NCBI RefSeq assembly: GCF_039523795.1
Contig: NZ_BAAAFZ010000046.1
Span: forward strand, 1-64,000
Length of the DNA: 64,000 nt
Source of the DNA: Craurococcus roseus
GTDB taxonomy: Bacteria > Pseudomonadota > Alphaproteobacteria > Acetobacterales > Acetobacteraceae
Direction of reading: 5' to 3'
Shown: positions 50,558-59,379 of the stretch, piece after piece
Layout of the letters: every line of letters begins with the position of its first letter
Position numbering within the stretch: position 1 is the first letter of the stretch
Notes under the pieces: model-generated
Told to the model about the DNA's origin: nothing
The model's input: only the letters and a program-made list of their open reading frames with translations
The model's database searches: none
Translations under genes and position numbers: made by a program

Positions 50558-51538
50558 TCAGGCCTTGGCCAGCCCCGCGGCCTTCATCGCGTCCCCGAGC
50601 GACTTGTCGGCCGCCTCCAGGTGCCGCGCGAAGCCCGCCGCGTCGGCGTAGGTGAGTCCGAAGCCGCGGGCGTTCATGAACTCCTTGTACTCGTTCGAGT
50701 TGAACACCTTGCCGAGCGCCGGCTCCATCGCCGCCTTCACCTCCGCCGGCAGCCCGTTGGGCCCGGCGATGCCGCGCCACGCGCCGTTCTGGTAATCGAT
50801 GCCTATCGCCTCCTTCAGCGTCGGCACGTTCGGGAAGGCGGACAGGCGCTCCGGCCCCATCACCGCCAGGCTGCGCGCGCGCCCGGCGTCCAGCATGGCC
50901 CGCGCCTCCGGCACCGAGCAGGTGGTGAAGTCGATGCCGCCCGCCGCCAAGTCCTGCATCGCGGGCGCCGCGCCGTTGGAGGGCACCCAGCGCACGTGGT
51001 CGGCCTTGAGGCCCATGGCGCCTAGCCACCCCGCGAGGCACAGGTGCCAGATGCCGCCCTGGCCGGTGCCGGACGCCTTGAGCTGCCCCGGCCGGCTCGC
51101 CTTGATGGCGTCGGCCAGCGCCTTGACGTCGCGGTGCGGCGAGCCGTTGTTCACCTGCACGCCCGCCGGGTCGTTGTTCATCAGCGAGAGCGGCGTGTAG
51201 TTGCGGTAGGTGATCTCCGTCAGCCCCTGCCAATGGAGCATGCAGATCTCGGAGGTGAGCATGCCGAGCGTGTACCCGTCCGGTGCCGCTTGGGCGATCG
51301 CGGCGTGGCCGACCACGCCGGAGCCGCCGGTGCGGTTCACCACGTTGAAGGGCTGCCCGAGTTCGCGCTCTAGCAGCTGCCCGACGATCCGCACCACCGC
51401 GTCCGTGCCGCCGCCGGCGGCCCAGGGGCAGATGAGCTGCACCGGCCGGTTCGGCCACCGCGCCTGCGCCAGCGCCGGGCGGGCGAGGGGCGCGACGGCG
51501 GCTGCGCCGAGCAGCGTGCGGCGCGGGATGCGGGTCAT
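50558..51538 (-). CDS. tctC: Tripartite tricarboxylate transporter receptor TctC
   Basis: A 326-residue periplasmic receptor. Tat-like signal TRIPRRTLLGAAAVAPLARP ending near ALAQA; mature domain RWPNRPVQLICPWAAGGGTDA and VNRTGGSGVVGH. It is the solute receptor of the TctAB system encoded immediately upstream (gap 35 bp). Likely ligand citrate-like or another di/tricarboxylate. Start ATG 51538. Confidence 0.94.
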   Translation of the reverse strand: MTRIPRRTLLGAAAVAPLARPALAQARWPNRPVQLICPWAAGGGTDAVVRIVGQLLERELGQPFNVVNRTGGSGVVGHAAIAQAAPDGYTLGMLTSEICMLHWQGLTEITYRNYTPLSLMNNDPAGVQVNNGSPHRDVKALADAIKASRPGQLKASGTGQGGIWHLCLAGWLGAMGLKADHVRWVPSNGAAPAMQDLAAGGIDFTTCSVPEARAMLDAGRARSLAVMGPERLSAFPNVPTLKEAIGIDYQNGAWRGIAGPNGLPAEVKAAMEPALGKVFNSNEYKEFMNARGFGLTYADAAGFARHLEAADKSLGDAMKAAGLAKA

Positions 51539-51573
51539 GGGCGAGTCCTCCGGTCTTTTCGTTGCTTCTCTAG

Positions 51574-53085
51574 CTATCCCGCGGCCTTGGCCGTCGGCAA
51601 GCCCGGCCCGCGCGCCTTCCGCCACAGCCAAACGCCGAGCGGCCAGAGCAGCGCGCCGAAGGTCATGGCCGCCAGCACCCCCGCGACCGGCCGTTCGAAG
51701 AAGGGCAGCACATCGCCATCGGACTTGATGAGCGAGGTGACGAGGTTCTGCTCCACCATGGTCCCCATGACGATGCCGAGCACCATGGCCGCCACCGGGT
51801 AGCCGTTGCGCTCCATGACGAAGCCCAAGCACCCGAAGACGGCCACCAGCAGCACCGCGAACAGGTTGTTCCCCGTGGCGAAGGCCCCCACGGCGCAGAG
51901 CAGCAGGATCACCGGCATGATCCCCGCCAGCGGCGCCCGCAGCACCCGCGTGGCGATGCGGATCATCAGAATGCCGAGTGGGATCATGATGATGTTGGCC
52001 AGGATGAAGATGATGTAGAGCGCGTACATGCTGCTCGCCCGCTCGGTGAACAGCGTCGGCCCGGGGTTCAGCCCCTTCATGTAGAGCACGCCGATGGCGA
52101 TGGCGGTGATGGTGTCGCCGGGGATGCCGAACAGCAGCGACGGCACCCAGCCGGAGGCCAACGAGGCGTTGTTGGACGCGCCCGCCTCCACCAGCCCCTC
52201 CGGATGGCCGGTGCCGAACTTCTCCGGCTCCTTGGAGAACTTCTTGGCCATGGCGTAGCTGACCCAGGCCGCCATGTCCGCCCCCGCGCCGGGCAGCACG
52301 CCGATGATGACGCCGATCAGGTTCCCTCGCCACATCGGCAACTGGTACTTCTTGGTCAGCGCCCACTGGCCCTTCAGGATGCTGCCGAAGCGCCGCTCCG
52401 GCACCGGCGGCGCGGGCGGCCGGGTCAACGCCCGCATCACCTCCGCGAGCGCGAAAACTCCCACCAGCGCCGGCACCGCCTCGATCCCGCCCAGGAGGTC
52501 CGGCACGCCGAAGGTGAAGCGCGGCGTGCCCGCCGGGTTCTCCATGCCGATGCAGGACACCAAGAGGCCGAGCAGCATGGCGGCGATGGCCTTCACCGGC
52601 GAGGAGCGCGCCACCAGCGTCGCGCACATCAGCCCGAGCAGCGCCAGCCAGAAGTACTCGTAAGTGGAGAAGGACAGCGCCATCTCCGCCAGGATCGGCG
52701 CCATCAGCACGAGCGAGAGCGTGCCCACGATGCCGCCTATGGCGCTGAACCATAGCCCTGCGCCGAGCGCCACCTCCGGCTGGCCCTTGCGCGTCATGGC
52801 GTAGGCCTCGTCCGTGTAGGCGGCGGAGGCCGGCGTTCCGGGGATGCGGAGCAGGCACCCGGGTATGTCGCCCGAGAAGATCGCCATGGCGGAGGCGGTG
52901 ATGATGGTCGCCACCGCCGCGATGGGCGAAAGGTGGAAGGTGACGGGCACCAGCAGCGCCGTCGCCATGGTGGCGGAGAGGCCGGGGAGGGAGCCCACCA
53001 CCAGCCCGTAGACGGCCGAGGCGGCGATCGCCACCAGCACGTCCGGCGCCGCGACCAGCCGCAGCGCTTCCAGCATCTCGCTCAT
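51574..53085 (-). CDS. tctA: Tripartite tricarboxylate transporter large permease TctA
   Basis: A 503-residue inner-membrane protein with about 12 hydrophobic segments. LPGLSATMATALLVPVTF and GVLPGAGADMAAWVSYAMAK are TctA signatures. ATG 53085 is preferred because it overlaps the tctB stop as ATGA; the in-frame ATG at 53097 would add four residues. It forms the channel with TctB and is fed by TctC encoded downstream. Confidence 0.94.
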   Translation of the reverse strand: MSEMLEALRLVAAPDVLVAIAASAVYGLVVGSLPGLSATMATALLVPVTFHLSPIAAVATIITASAMAIFSGDIPGCLLRIPGTPASAAYTDEAYAMTRKGQPEVALGAGLWFSAIGGIVGTLSLVLMAPILAEMALSFSTYEYFWLALLGLMCATLVARSSPVKAIAAMLLGLLVSCIGMENPAGTPRFTFGVPDLLGGIEAVPALVGVFALAEVMRALTRPPAPPVPERRFGSILKGQWALTKKYQLPMWRGNLIGVIIGVLPGAGADMAAWVSYAMAKKFSKEPEKFGTGHPEGLVEAGASNNASLASGWVPSLLFGIPGDTITAIAIGVLYMKGLNPGPTLFTERASSMYALYIIFILANIIMIPLGILMIRIATRVLRAPLAGIMPVILLLCAVGAFATGNNLFAVLLVAVFGCLGFVMERNGYPVAAMVLGIVMGTMVEQNLVTSLIKSDGDVLPFFERPVAGVLAAMTFGALLWPLGVWLWRKARGPGLPTAKAAG

Positions 53086-53552
53086 GCCGCCGCCCATGGC
53101 GCCGGCAGCAGGCCAGCCGGGAGGGGCACCCGCAAGAGCTTGTAGAAGACGAGATGCACCAGCAGCGGCGCCAGGATCGCCAGGGGCAACGCCAACCGCC
53201 AGCGCGCCCCGAAAGCCAGGGCGGTGGCCAGCACCATCGCCGCCGCCGTGGGCAGGAAGCCCAGCCGGTCCACCGCGAGCACGTAGAACACCAGCAGCAA
53301 CGGCGGCAGCAACGCCCGCAGCCCGGCGAAGCGGGGCGCCCCGGCCGCGTCCTCATCGGGCGCCTCGAATCCGCGCCCGATCCCTAGCGCGATCAGCGCG
53401 CCGCACAGCACGAGCCCGCCGCCGATCAGCATGGGGAAGGCCGCCGGGCCGACGTCCTGCCCCGGCACCGCCGGCAGGCGCGAACCCGCGTAGGCCGCGG
53501 CGGCGCCGAGCAGCACCAGCACCCCGCCGGACACCCTGTCGGGCAGCCGCAT
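53082..53552 (-). CDS. tctB: Tripartite tricarboxylate transporter small permease TctB
   Basis: A 156-residue protein with four hydrophobic helices (about 8-28, 45-62, 80-110, 120-140). It is the poorly conserved small subunit of the transporter; GPAAFPMLIGGGLVL is a recognisable family element. ATG 53552 has GGGAG upstream and gives a membrane start at the right place; the frame extends upstream but without a signal or similarity. Overlaps tctA by 4 bp. Confidence 0.88.
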   Translation of the reverse strand: MRLPDRVSGGVLVLLGAAAAYAGSRLPAVPGQDVGPAAFPMLIGGGLVLCGALIALGIGRGFEAPDEDAAGAPRFAGLRALLPPLLLVFYVLAVDRLGFLPTAAAMVLATALAFGARWRLALPLAILAPLLVHLVFYKLLRVPLPAGLLPAPWAAA

Positions 53553-53641
53553 CCGCCCCGCTCCCTTTCCCGTGCGGCTTCCGCCGCTCGCGGGCAGCAT
53601 GTATCCCTTCAGCCCGCCGCTCAATGGCAAGGAACCGCACC

Positions 53642-54223
53642 ATGGCGACAGCGCCCGATCCCGTGAGCTGCTTCCCCGTCCCCGCCTTGTCCGACGTGCC
53701 GGACGACATCCGCGGCCGGATGCTCGCGGTGCAGGAGAAGGCCGGCTTCGTCCCGAACGTCTTCCTGCTGCTCGCCCGCCGCCCGGCCGAGTTCCGCGCC
53801 TTCGTCGCCTACCACGATGCGTTGATGGACAAGCGCGAAGGGCTGACCCTGGCCGAGCGCGAGATGATCGTGGTCGCCATCAGCGCCGCCAACCAGTGCC
53901 AGTACTGCGTGGTGGCGCACGGCGCGATCCTCCGCATCCGCGCCAAGGACCCGACCATCTCCGAATTGGTCGGCGCCAACTGGCGCAAGGCGGACAACGT
54001 CACGCCGAAGCAGAAGGCCATGCTGGCTTTCGCCCTCAAGGTGGCGCAGGAGGCGCACCTGGTCTCGGAAGCGGACCGGCAGGCGCTCCGCGACGCCGGC
54101 TTCGGCGAGGAGGAGATCTGGGACATCGCCGCCATCGCCGCCTTCTTCTCCATGTCCAACCGCCTCGCCAACGCGACGGAGCTGCGTCCGAACCGCGAAT
54201 TCCACCCCATGGGCCGCGGCTGA
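53642..54223 (+). CDS. Peroxidase-related AhpD-like protein
   Basis: A 193-residue alkylhydroperoxidase-like (CMD superfamily) protein with the redox CxxC in NQCQYCVVAH and the downstream LTLAEREMIVVAISA block (in order: LAEREMIVVA, then the CxxC). Such proteins act as peroxidases or thiol reductases, but most are uncharacterised. ATG 53642 with AAGGAA upstream; another in-frame ATG lies 6 codons earlier. The MoxR gene begins the base after its stop. Confidence 0.9.
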   Translation: MATAPDPVSCFPVPALSDVPDDIRGRMLAVQEKAGFVPNVFLLLARRPAEFRAFVAYHDALMDKREGLTLAEREMIVVAISAANQCQYCVVAHGAILRIRAKDPTISELVGANWRKADNVTPKQKAMLAFALKVAQEAHLVSEADRQALRDAGFGEEEIWDIAAIAAFFSMSNRLANATELRPNREFHPMGRG

Positions 54224-55198
54224 ATGGACCAGGCGGCGCCGCGGTTCCACGCCCTGCTGGGTTCGATCGAGGGCACCGAAGCGGGGCTGGAAGGCGTCGG
54301 TTACGTCGCCAACCGGCGGGCCGCGACGGCCCTCTACCTCGCCCACCACCTGCGCAAGCCGATCCTGGTGGAAGGCCCGGCCGGCGTGGGGAAGACCGAG
54401 CTGGCGAAGAGCGCCGCCGCCTGGCTCGGCCTGCCGCTGGTGCGGATGCAGTGCTACGAGGGGCTCGATGAGAGCAAGGCGCTGTACGAGTGGAAGTACG
54501 GCAAGCAACTCCTCTACACGCAGATCCTCAAGGACAAGCTGGGCGCCGCGCTCGGCGAGGAACCCGGCCTGGATGCCGCGTTGGAGAAGCTGCACGGCTT
54601 CGGCGACTTGTTCTTCTCCGAACGCTTCCTCGAACCGCGCCCGCTGCTCCGCGCCCTCCGCGAGCCGGGAGGCGCCGTGCTGCTGGTGGACGAGGTGGAC
54701 AAGGCCGACCAGGAATTCGAGGCCTTCCTGCTGGAGATCCTGGCCGACTACCAAGTCAGCGTCCCCGAGATCGGCACCGTGCGCGCCGCCGTGCCGCCGC
54801 TCGTGGTCCTCACCTCCAACAGCACGCGCGACCTCGGCGACGCCCTGAAGCGCCGCTGCCTCCACCTCCACATCGGCCTGCCCGACGCCAAGCTGGAGGG
54901 CCGCATCCTGGCCGCGCGCGTGCCCGGCATCGAGGCGTCGTTGCGGCGCCAGGTGGTGCGCTTCGTCCAGGAGCTGCGGACCCTCGACCTCCGCAAGCTG
55001 CCTTCGGTGAGCGAAACCATAGACTGGGCGCGGACCGTGGTTCTGCTGCACGCCCGCGAGCTGGACCCGGAGATGGTCCGCGGCACGCTCAACGTGCTGC
55101 TGAAGTTCGAGGCCGACATCGAGGCGGCCGAAGTCCGTCTCGGCGACCTGCTCCGGGCCGCGCGGCGGGAAGCGGAGATCCGCCCGGCCGCCCGATGA
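54224..55198 (+). CDS. MoxR-type AAA+ ATPase 2
   Basis: A 324-residue AAA+ ATPase. Walker A GPAGVGKTE with K57, Walker B AVLLVDEVDKAD, sensor 1 LTSNSTRDLGDALKRRC with the Arg finger. This CoxD-like version has the YEGLDESKALYEWKYGKQLL insert after Walker A. ATG is immediately after the AhpD-like stop and its end overlaps the VWA gene by 4 bp, giving an AhpD-MoxR-VWA operon. Confidence 0.93.
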   Translation: MDQAAPRFHALLGSIEGTEAGLEGVGYVANRRAATALYLAHHLRKPILVEGPAGVGKTELAKSAAAWLGLPLVRMQCYEGLDESKALYEWKYGKQLLYTQILKDKLGAALGEEPGLDAALEKLHGFGDLFFSERFLEPRPLLRALREPGGAVLLVDEVDKADQEFEAFLLEILADYQVSVPEIGTVRAAVPPLVVLTSNSTRDLGDALKRRCLHLHIGLPDAKLEGRILAARVPGIEASLRRQVVRFVQELRTLDLRKLPSVSETIDWARTVVLLHARELDPEMVRGTLNVLLKFEADIEAAEVRLGDLLRAARREAEIRPAAR

Positions 55199-56538
55199 CC
55201 GCGCCGCTGCTGGATTTCGTCCGGGCCGCCCGGAGCGCCGGCCTGCGCGTCTCGCCGGCGGAGAGCATCGACGCGGCGCGCGCCCTGGAGCTGGTCGGGC
55301 TCGCAGACCGCGAATGCCTGCGCGACACGCTCTCCCTCGTCCTGGCCAAGACGACGGACGAAAAGGCGCGCTTCGACATCTGCTTCGACCGATTTTTCAG
55401 CCGCGGAAGCTTCGCGGACGTCGCGCCCGCCCCGCCGGACGCCACCGCCCCGGCCGAAGGGCTCCAGCCCGAAGGCGGTTTCGGCGAGGGCATGGGAGGG
55501 GGCCTCGCCGCCATGCTCCGCGACGGCGACCGCGCCGGCCTGGCGGCGGCGATGGAGGAAGCCGCGGCGGAAGCGGGCCTGTCCGAGATCGCGGTCTTCA
55601 CCCAGGTCAACCTGTACACGCGCCGCATCCTGGAACGCATGGGCCTGGACGCACTGGAGCGCGAGATCGCCCGGCTAGGCGAAACCCCGCAAGGCGACGC
55701 CCTCCGCCGTCGGCGCGACTGGCTGCGCGGCGAGGTGCGGGGCTTCGCGCAGCAGAACCTGCGCCTCTTCGCTGAGGGCGAGGCCGAGCGGCAGCGCGAG
55801 CGCCGCTTGGCGGCCACGCGCCTCTCCGCCATAGACCCCCGCGACAGGCAGCGGATGCGGGCGCTGGTCCGCGCCATGGCCCGCCGCCTCGCCGCTCGGT
55901 ACGGCCGCAAGCGCTGGCGCTCCCGCCGCGGCCAGCTCGACGCCCGCCGCACGCTCCGGCGCAACATGGGCTGGGGCGGGGTGCCGTTCCGGCCGGTGTG
56001 GAAGCGCCGCCGCGTCGAGAAGCCGCGTCTGGTCGTCCTCTGCGATGTCAGCGGCTCCGTCGCGGCCGTGGCGGAGTTCCTGCTCCTGTTCCTGCACTCG
56101 CTGAACGAGGCGCTGTCGGGCCTGCGCTCCTTCGCCTTCTCCGGCGACCTCGTGGAGGTGGGCGCCATCCTGGAACGCCACCCCATCGAGCGCGCCATCC
56201 CCGAGATCATGGACCTGGTCGGCTTCGGCTCCTCCAACTACGGCCGATCGCTCGCGGCCTTCGAGGCGGGCTTCGCGCGGACGCTGGACCGCCGGACAAC
56301 CGTCATCGTCTTGGGCGACGGCCGCGGTAACCGCACCGATCCGCGGGTGGACGTGCTCCAACGCATCGCCGAGCGTTCGAAGCAGGTCATCTGGCTGAAC
56401 CCGGAGCCCCGCACGGTCTGGGGCACCGGCGACTCCGACATGCTCCGCTACGCGCCCCACTGCCGGGTGGCCGCCACCTGCGCCACCCTCGGCCAGCTCG
56501 AACGCATCGTCGCCGGCCTGCTCCGCGACGGCGCCTGA
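55195..56538 (+). CDS. VWA-domain CoxE-like protein, partner of MoxR ATPase 2
   Basis: A 447-residue protein with a long helical basic N-terminal part (Arg-rich region about 220-260) and a C-terminal VWA domain with the canonical metal motif VLCDVSGSV (DxSxS). FSGDLVEVGAIL and DLVGFGSSNYGRSLAAF are CoxE features. CoxE with CoxD assembles the active site of carbon-monoxide dehydrogenase; here the client is unknown, though a molybdenum hydroxylase is encoded 30 kb away. Converges on the ThDP gene with a 3-bp gap. Confidence 0.9.
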   Translation: MTAPLLDFVRAARSAGLRVSPAESIDAARALELVGLADRECLRDTLSLVLAKTTDEKARFDICFDRFFSRGSFADVAPAPPDATAPAEGLQPEGGFGEGMGGGLAAMLRDGDRAGLAAAMEEAAAEAGLSEIAVFTQVNLYTRRILERMGLDALEREIARLGETPQGDALRRRRDWLRGEVRGFAQQNLRLFAEGEAERQRERRLAATRLSAIDPRDRQRMRALVRAMARRLAARYGRKRWRSRRGQLDARRTLRRNMGWGGVPFRPVWKRRRVEKPRLVVLCDVSGSVAAVAEFLLLFLHSLNEALSGLRSFAFSGDLVEVGAILERHPIERAIPEIMDLVGFGSSNYGRSLAAFEAGFARTLDRRTTVIVLGDGRGNRTDPRVDVLQRIAERSKQVIWLNPEPRTVWGTGDSDMLRYAPHCRVAATCATLGQLERIVAGLLRDGA

Positions 56539-56541
56539 CGG

Positions 56542-58221
56542 CTACTCCGCCGCCTTCCGGGCGTAGATGCCCATGGTGTTGTAGGGCGCGTAGGGCGGGA
56601 AGGCGCCGATCGCCGCCATGTCCACCTCCACCAGCGAGGGCCCCGGAGTCGCCACCGCCCGCGCCACCGTTTCCGCGAGGTCCGCCGCGGCGCCGACGCG
56701 GAACGCCGGCAGCCCCGCCACCGCCGCCAGCTTGCCGAAGTCCGGCCCCAGCAGGTCGCCGAAGAACATCCGCCCGTCCTGCAACGCGCCCTGGATGTGC
56801 TTGATGACGCCGTAGCCCCGGTCGTTCATCACCATGACCACCAATTCCGCGCGCTCCTGCACCGCGGTCCAGAGTTCCGTCTGGTTCACCGCGAAGCCGC
56901 CGTCGCCCACCATGGCGATCGCCTTCCGGCCCCCGCCCGCGAGCGCCGCACCGATGCCCATCGGCAGCCCCGGCCCGATCGCCGCGCTGACCGGATGCAC
57001 CGCGTCGCGCGGCCCGTACACCGGGAACACGCGGTTTCCCCAGGAGCTGTTGCTGATGGTCACGTCCCGCACCCACAGCGCGTCGCGGGGCAGGGCGCCG
57101 CGTAAGGCAGCCGGGAACTCCGCGTAGGGGCCGAGCGTCTCCAGGTACTCCGCCGTGGCCCGCCGCTTCGTCTCTTGGAAATCGGCCGCGAAGCCCGGGT
57201 CCACGGCGATGCGGCCCCGCAAGCGCTCGGCCAGGCCCTCCATCGCCAGCCCCGCGTCGCCGCAGACGAAGGCGGCGCTAGGATAGGTCCTGCCGTTCGC
57301 CGCCGGGTCCACGTCCATCTGCACCAGCGGCTGCGGCAGCTTCAGCGCGAACTCCATCGTCTCGTGCCCGCGCAGCTTCGACCCCGCCACCAGCACCGCG
57401 TCGCAAGAGCGATAGAACTCCTGCACGCTCGGCGAGCCGTTGCCGTGCAGCCCGCCGAGCGTCATCGGGTGGTCCTCGGGCACGATGCCGCGCCCGTTCC
57501 AGGAACTCACCGCGCCGAAGCCCAGGTCGAGCAGCCGCAGGGCCGCCGTCCCCGCCGCCTTGGCGCCGTTGCCGAGCCAGAGCATGGGCCGCCGCACCTT
57601 GACCAACACCTCCGCCGCCGCGTCCAGTGCCGCCTCGGCCGGCGGCAACGGTGGCGGCACCGGCAGCACGAGCGTGTCGAGCGCGTCGGGCCGGGCGATG
57701 GCGGTGCGCTGGATGTCGATCGGCACCTCCACGCTCACCGGCCCCATGGGCGGCGTGAGCGCTAGGGCGGCCGCGCGCGTCAGCACCCCCAGCGCCTCGG
57801 GCGCCGAGCGGACCCGCAGCGCCGCCTTGCACACCGCGCCGAGCATCGCCGTCTGCCCCGGCAGGTCGTGGACGGTGCCCATGTCGCGGTCGATGAACCT
57901 GGTCGGCGTCTGCCCGGTGATGTGCAGCACCGGGCTGCCCGCGAACGCCGCCTCCGCCAGCCCAGGCATGGCGTTGGCCGCCCCCGGCCCGGTGGAGGAG
58001 AACACCACGCCGAGGTGCCCGGACACCCGCGCGTAGGCGTCCGCCATGTGTGCCCCGCCCATCTCGCCGCGCACCATCACGTAGCGGATGGCGTTGCGCC
58101 GGCCGATGCCGTCCAGCATCGGGATGTTGTGGACCGACACGATGCCGAAGCAGGTGGAGACGCCGACCCGCGCCAGGAACTCCGCGACCAAATCGCCGAT
58201 GTTGTAGCCGCCCTCAGCCAT
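56542..58221 (-). CDS. Thiamine-diphosphate enzyme, acetolactate-synthase-like
   Basis: A 559-residue ThDP enzyme. Catalytic Glu E53 lies in VMVRGEMGGAHMADAYAR, the FAD-like central domain is in the middle third, and the ThDP/Mg motif is MVGDGGFAVNQTELWTAV with later NDRGYG (GDG-N pattern). It decarboxylates or condenses a 2-keto acid or acyl-CoA. It sits 15 bp after a class III CoA-transferase gene; in oxalate degradation, such a pair is Frc and Oxc, but the sequence here is not clearly Oxc. ATG with AAAGGAGC upstream. Confidence 0.88.
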   Translation of the reverse strand: MAEGGYNIGDLVAEFLARVGVSTCFGIVSVHNIPMLDGIGRRNAIRYVMVRGEMGGAHMADAYARVSGHLGVVFSSTGPGAANAMPGLAEAAFAGSPVLHITGQTPTRFIDRDMGTVHDLPGQTAMLGAVCKAALRVRSAPEALGVLTRAAALALTPPMGPVSVEVPIDIQRTAIARPDALDTLVLPVPPPLPPAEAALDAAAEVLVKVRRPMLWLGNGAKAAGTAALRLLDLGFGAVSSWNGRGIVPEDHPMTLGGLHGNGSPSVQEFYRSCDAVLVAGSKLRGHETMEFALKLPQPLVQMDVDPAANGRTYPSAAFVCGDAGLAMEGLAERLRGRIAVDPGFAADFQETKRRATAEYLETLGPYAEFPAALRGALPRDALWVRDVTISNSSWGNRVFPVYGPRDAVHPVSAAIGPGLPMGIGAALAGGGRKAIAMVGDGGFAVNQTELWTAVQERAELVVMVMNDRGYGVIKHIQGALQDGRMFFGDLLGPDFGKLAAVAGLPAFRVGAAADLAETVARAVATPGPSLVEVDMAAIGAFPPYAPYNTMGIYARKAAE

Positions 58222-58236
58222 TGCCCCGCGCTCCTT

Positions 58237-59379
58237 TCACGGACGGCCCAGCACCTGCCCGTTGTGCTCGCCCAGCTTCGGCGCCCGTCGGGCGGAGAGC
58301 GGGCGCTTGCGGTCGAAGGAGATCGGCAGCCCCACCACGCGCGGCCCGCCTTCCGGCAGTTCCTGCACGATGCCCACCGCCGAAAGCTGCTCCGTCGCCG
58401 CCAGCTCGGCGATGTCGTTCACCGGCCCGCTCGGCACGCCCGCCGTGGCCAGCGCGTCCAGCCACTCCGCCCGCGTCCGTTCCCGAAGCGTCGCCTGGAT
58501 GAGTGGGATCAGCTCGCCCTTGTTCCGCACCCGCTGCGGCCCCGTGGCGAAGCGCGGGTCCGTGCCCCATTCCGGATGCCCGAGCACCCGCGCGCACCGC
58601 GCCCAAAGCCGGTCGTTCCCCGCCGCCAGGCAGAGCGGCCGGTCCGCCGTGTCGAACACTTGGTAGGGCACGATCACCGCGCCGCCCGTGCCGTGCCGCT
58701 TCGGCACCTGCCCGTCGGCGAGAAAGGCGTTCAGCGGCCCCTCCACCCAATGCACCGCCGTCTCGAACAAGGAGGTGTCCACCAAGCACCCGCGCCCGGT
58801 CCGATCACGTTGGCGAAGCGCCGCCAGCGCGCCGATGACGCAGAACATGCCGGTCGCCTTGTCGTTGATGGAAGCGCCGCAGAAGGTCGGCGGGTCCTCC
58901 GGCCGCCCCGTCAGCGACATCATCGCGCCGTAGGCTTGCAACAGCGGATCGAAGCCCGGCGCGAGGCGCATCGGCCCCTCGTACCCGAAGGCCCAGATGG
59001 AGCAGTAAACGAGGCGCGGGTGCCGCTCCAGCATCGCCTCCGGCCCGATGCCAAGCTCGTCCACCACGCCCGGCCGCAGATTCTGGATTAGGATGTCCGC
59101 CGTTTCGCAAAGCCGGTGCAGCGCCTCCACGTCCCCGGCCGCCTTCAGGTCCAGCGTGACGCCGAGCTTGTTCCGGTTCTGCCCGTGGAAGTAGAGCGAG
59201 GTGTCGCCGCCGAGCGGAGGCCCCCAGGGCGGCCCCCAGCCGCGCGCGTCGTCGCCGCCCTCCGGCTTCTCGACCTTGACGACTTCGGCGCCCATGTCGG
59301 CCAGGATCGCGCCGGCGAGCGGCCCCGCGAGCGCCTGTCCGACCTCGACGACGCGGAGCCCTTCCAGCGGCCCTGTCAC
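58237..59379 (-). CDS. Class III CoA-transferase (CaiB/BaiF family)
   Basis: A 380-residue family III CoA-transferase. The catalytic Asp is D173 in GASINDKATGMF; LRVVEVGQALAGPLAGAILADMGAEV at the N-terminus and RNKLGVTLDLK are standard. It moves CoA between carboxylic acids without an acyl-phosphate intermediate. GTG 59379 overlaps the stop of the CMD-like gene (GTGA). With the ThDP enzyme downstream it may activate a substrate that is then decarboxylated or ligated. Confidence 0.93.
   Translation of the reverse strand: MTGPLEGLRVVEVGQALAGPLAGAILADMGAEVVKVEKPEGGDDARGWGPPWGPPLGGDTSLYFHGQNRNKLGVTLDLKAAGDVEALHRLCETADILIQNLRPGVVDELGIGPEAMLERHPRLVYCSIWAFGYEGPMRLAPGFDPLLQAYGAMMSLTGRPEDPPTFCGASINDKATGMFCVIGALAALRQRDRTGRGCLVDTSLFETAVHWVEGPLNAFLADGQVPKRHGTGGAVIVPYQVFDTADRPLCLAAGNDRLWARCARVLGHPEWGTDPRFATGPQRVRNKGELIPLIQATLRERTRAEWLDALATAGVPSGPVNDIAELAATEQLSAVGIVQELPEGGPRVVGLPISFDRKRPLSARRAPKLGEHNGQVLGRP

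Noticed and set aside
50558..53356. A 932-codon minus-strand frame spanning tctC and beyond
   Set aside because: Only its tctC part has a signal peptide and family motifs; the rest is the wrong frame of tctA and tctB, which are clearly coded in other frames.
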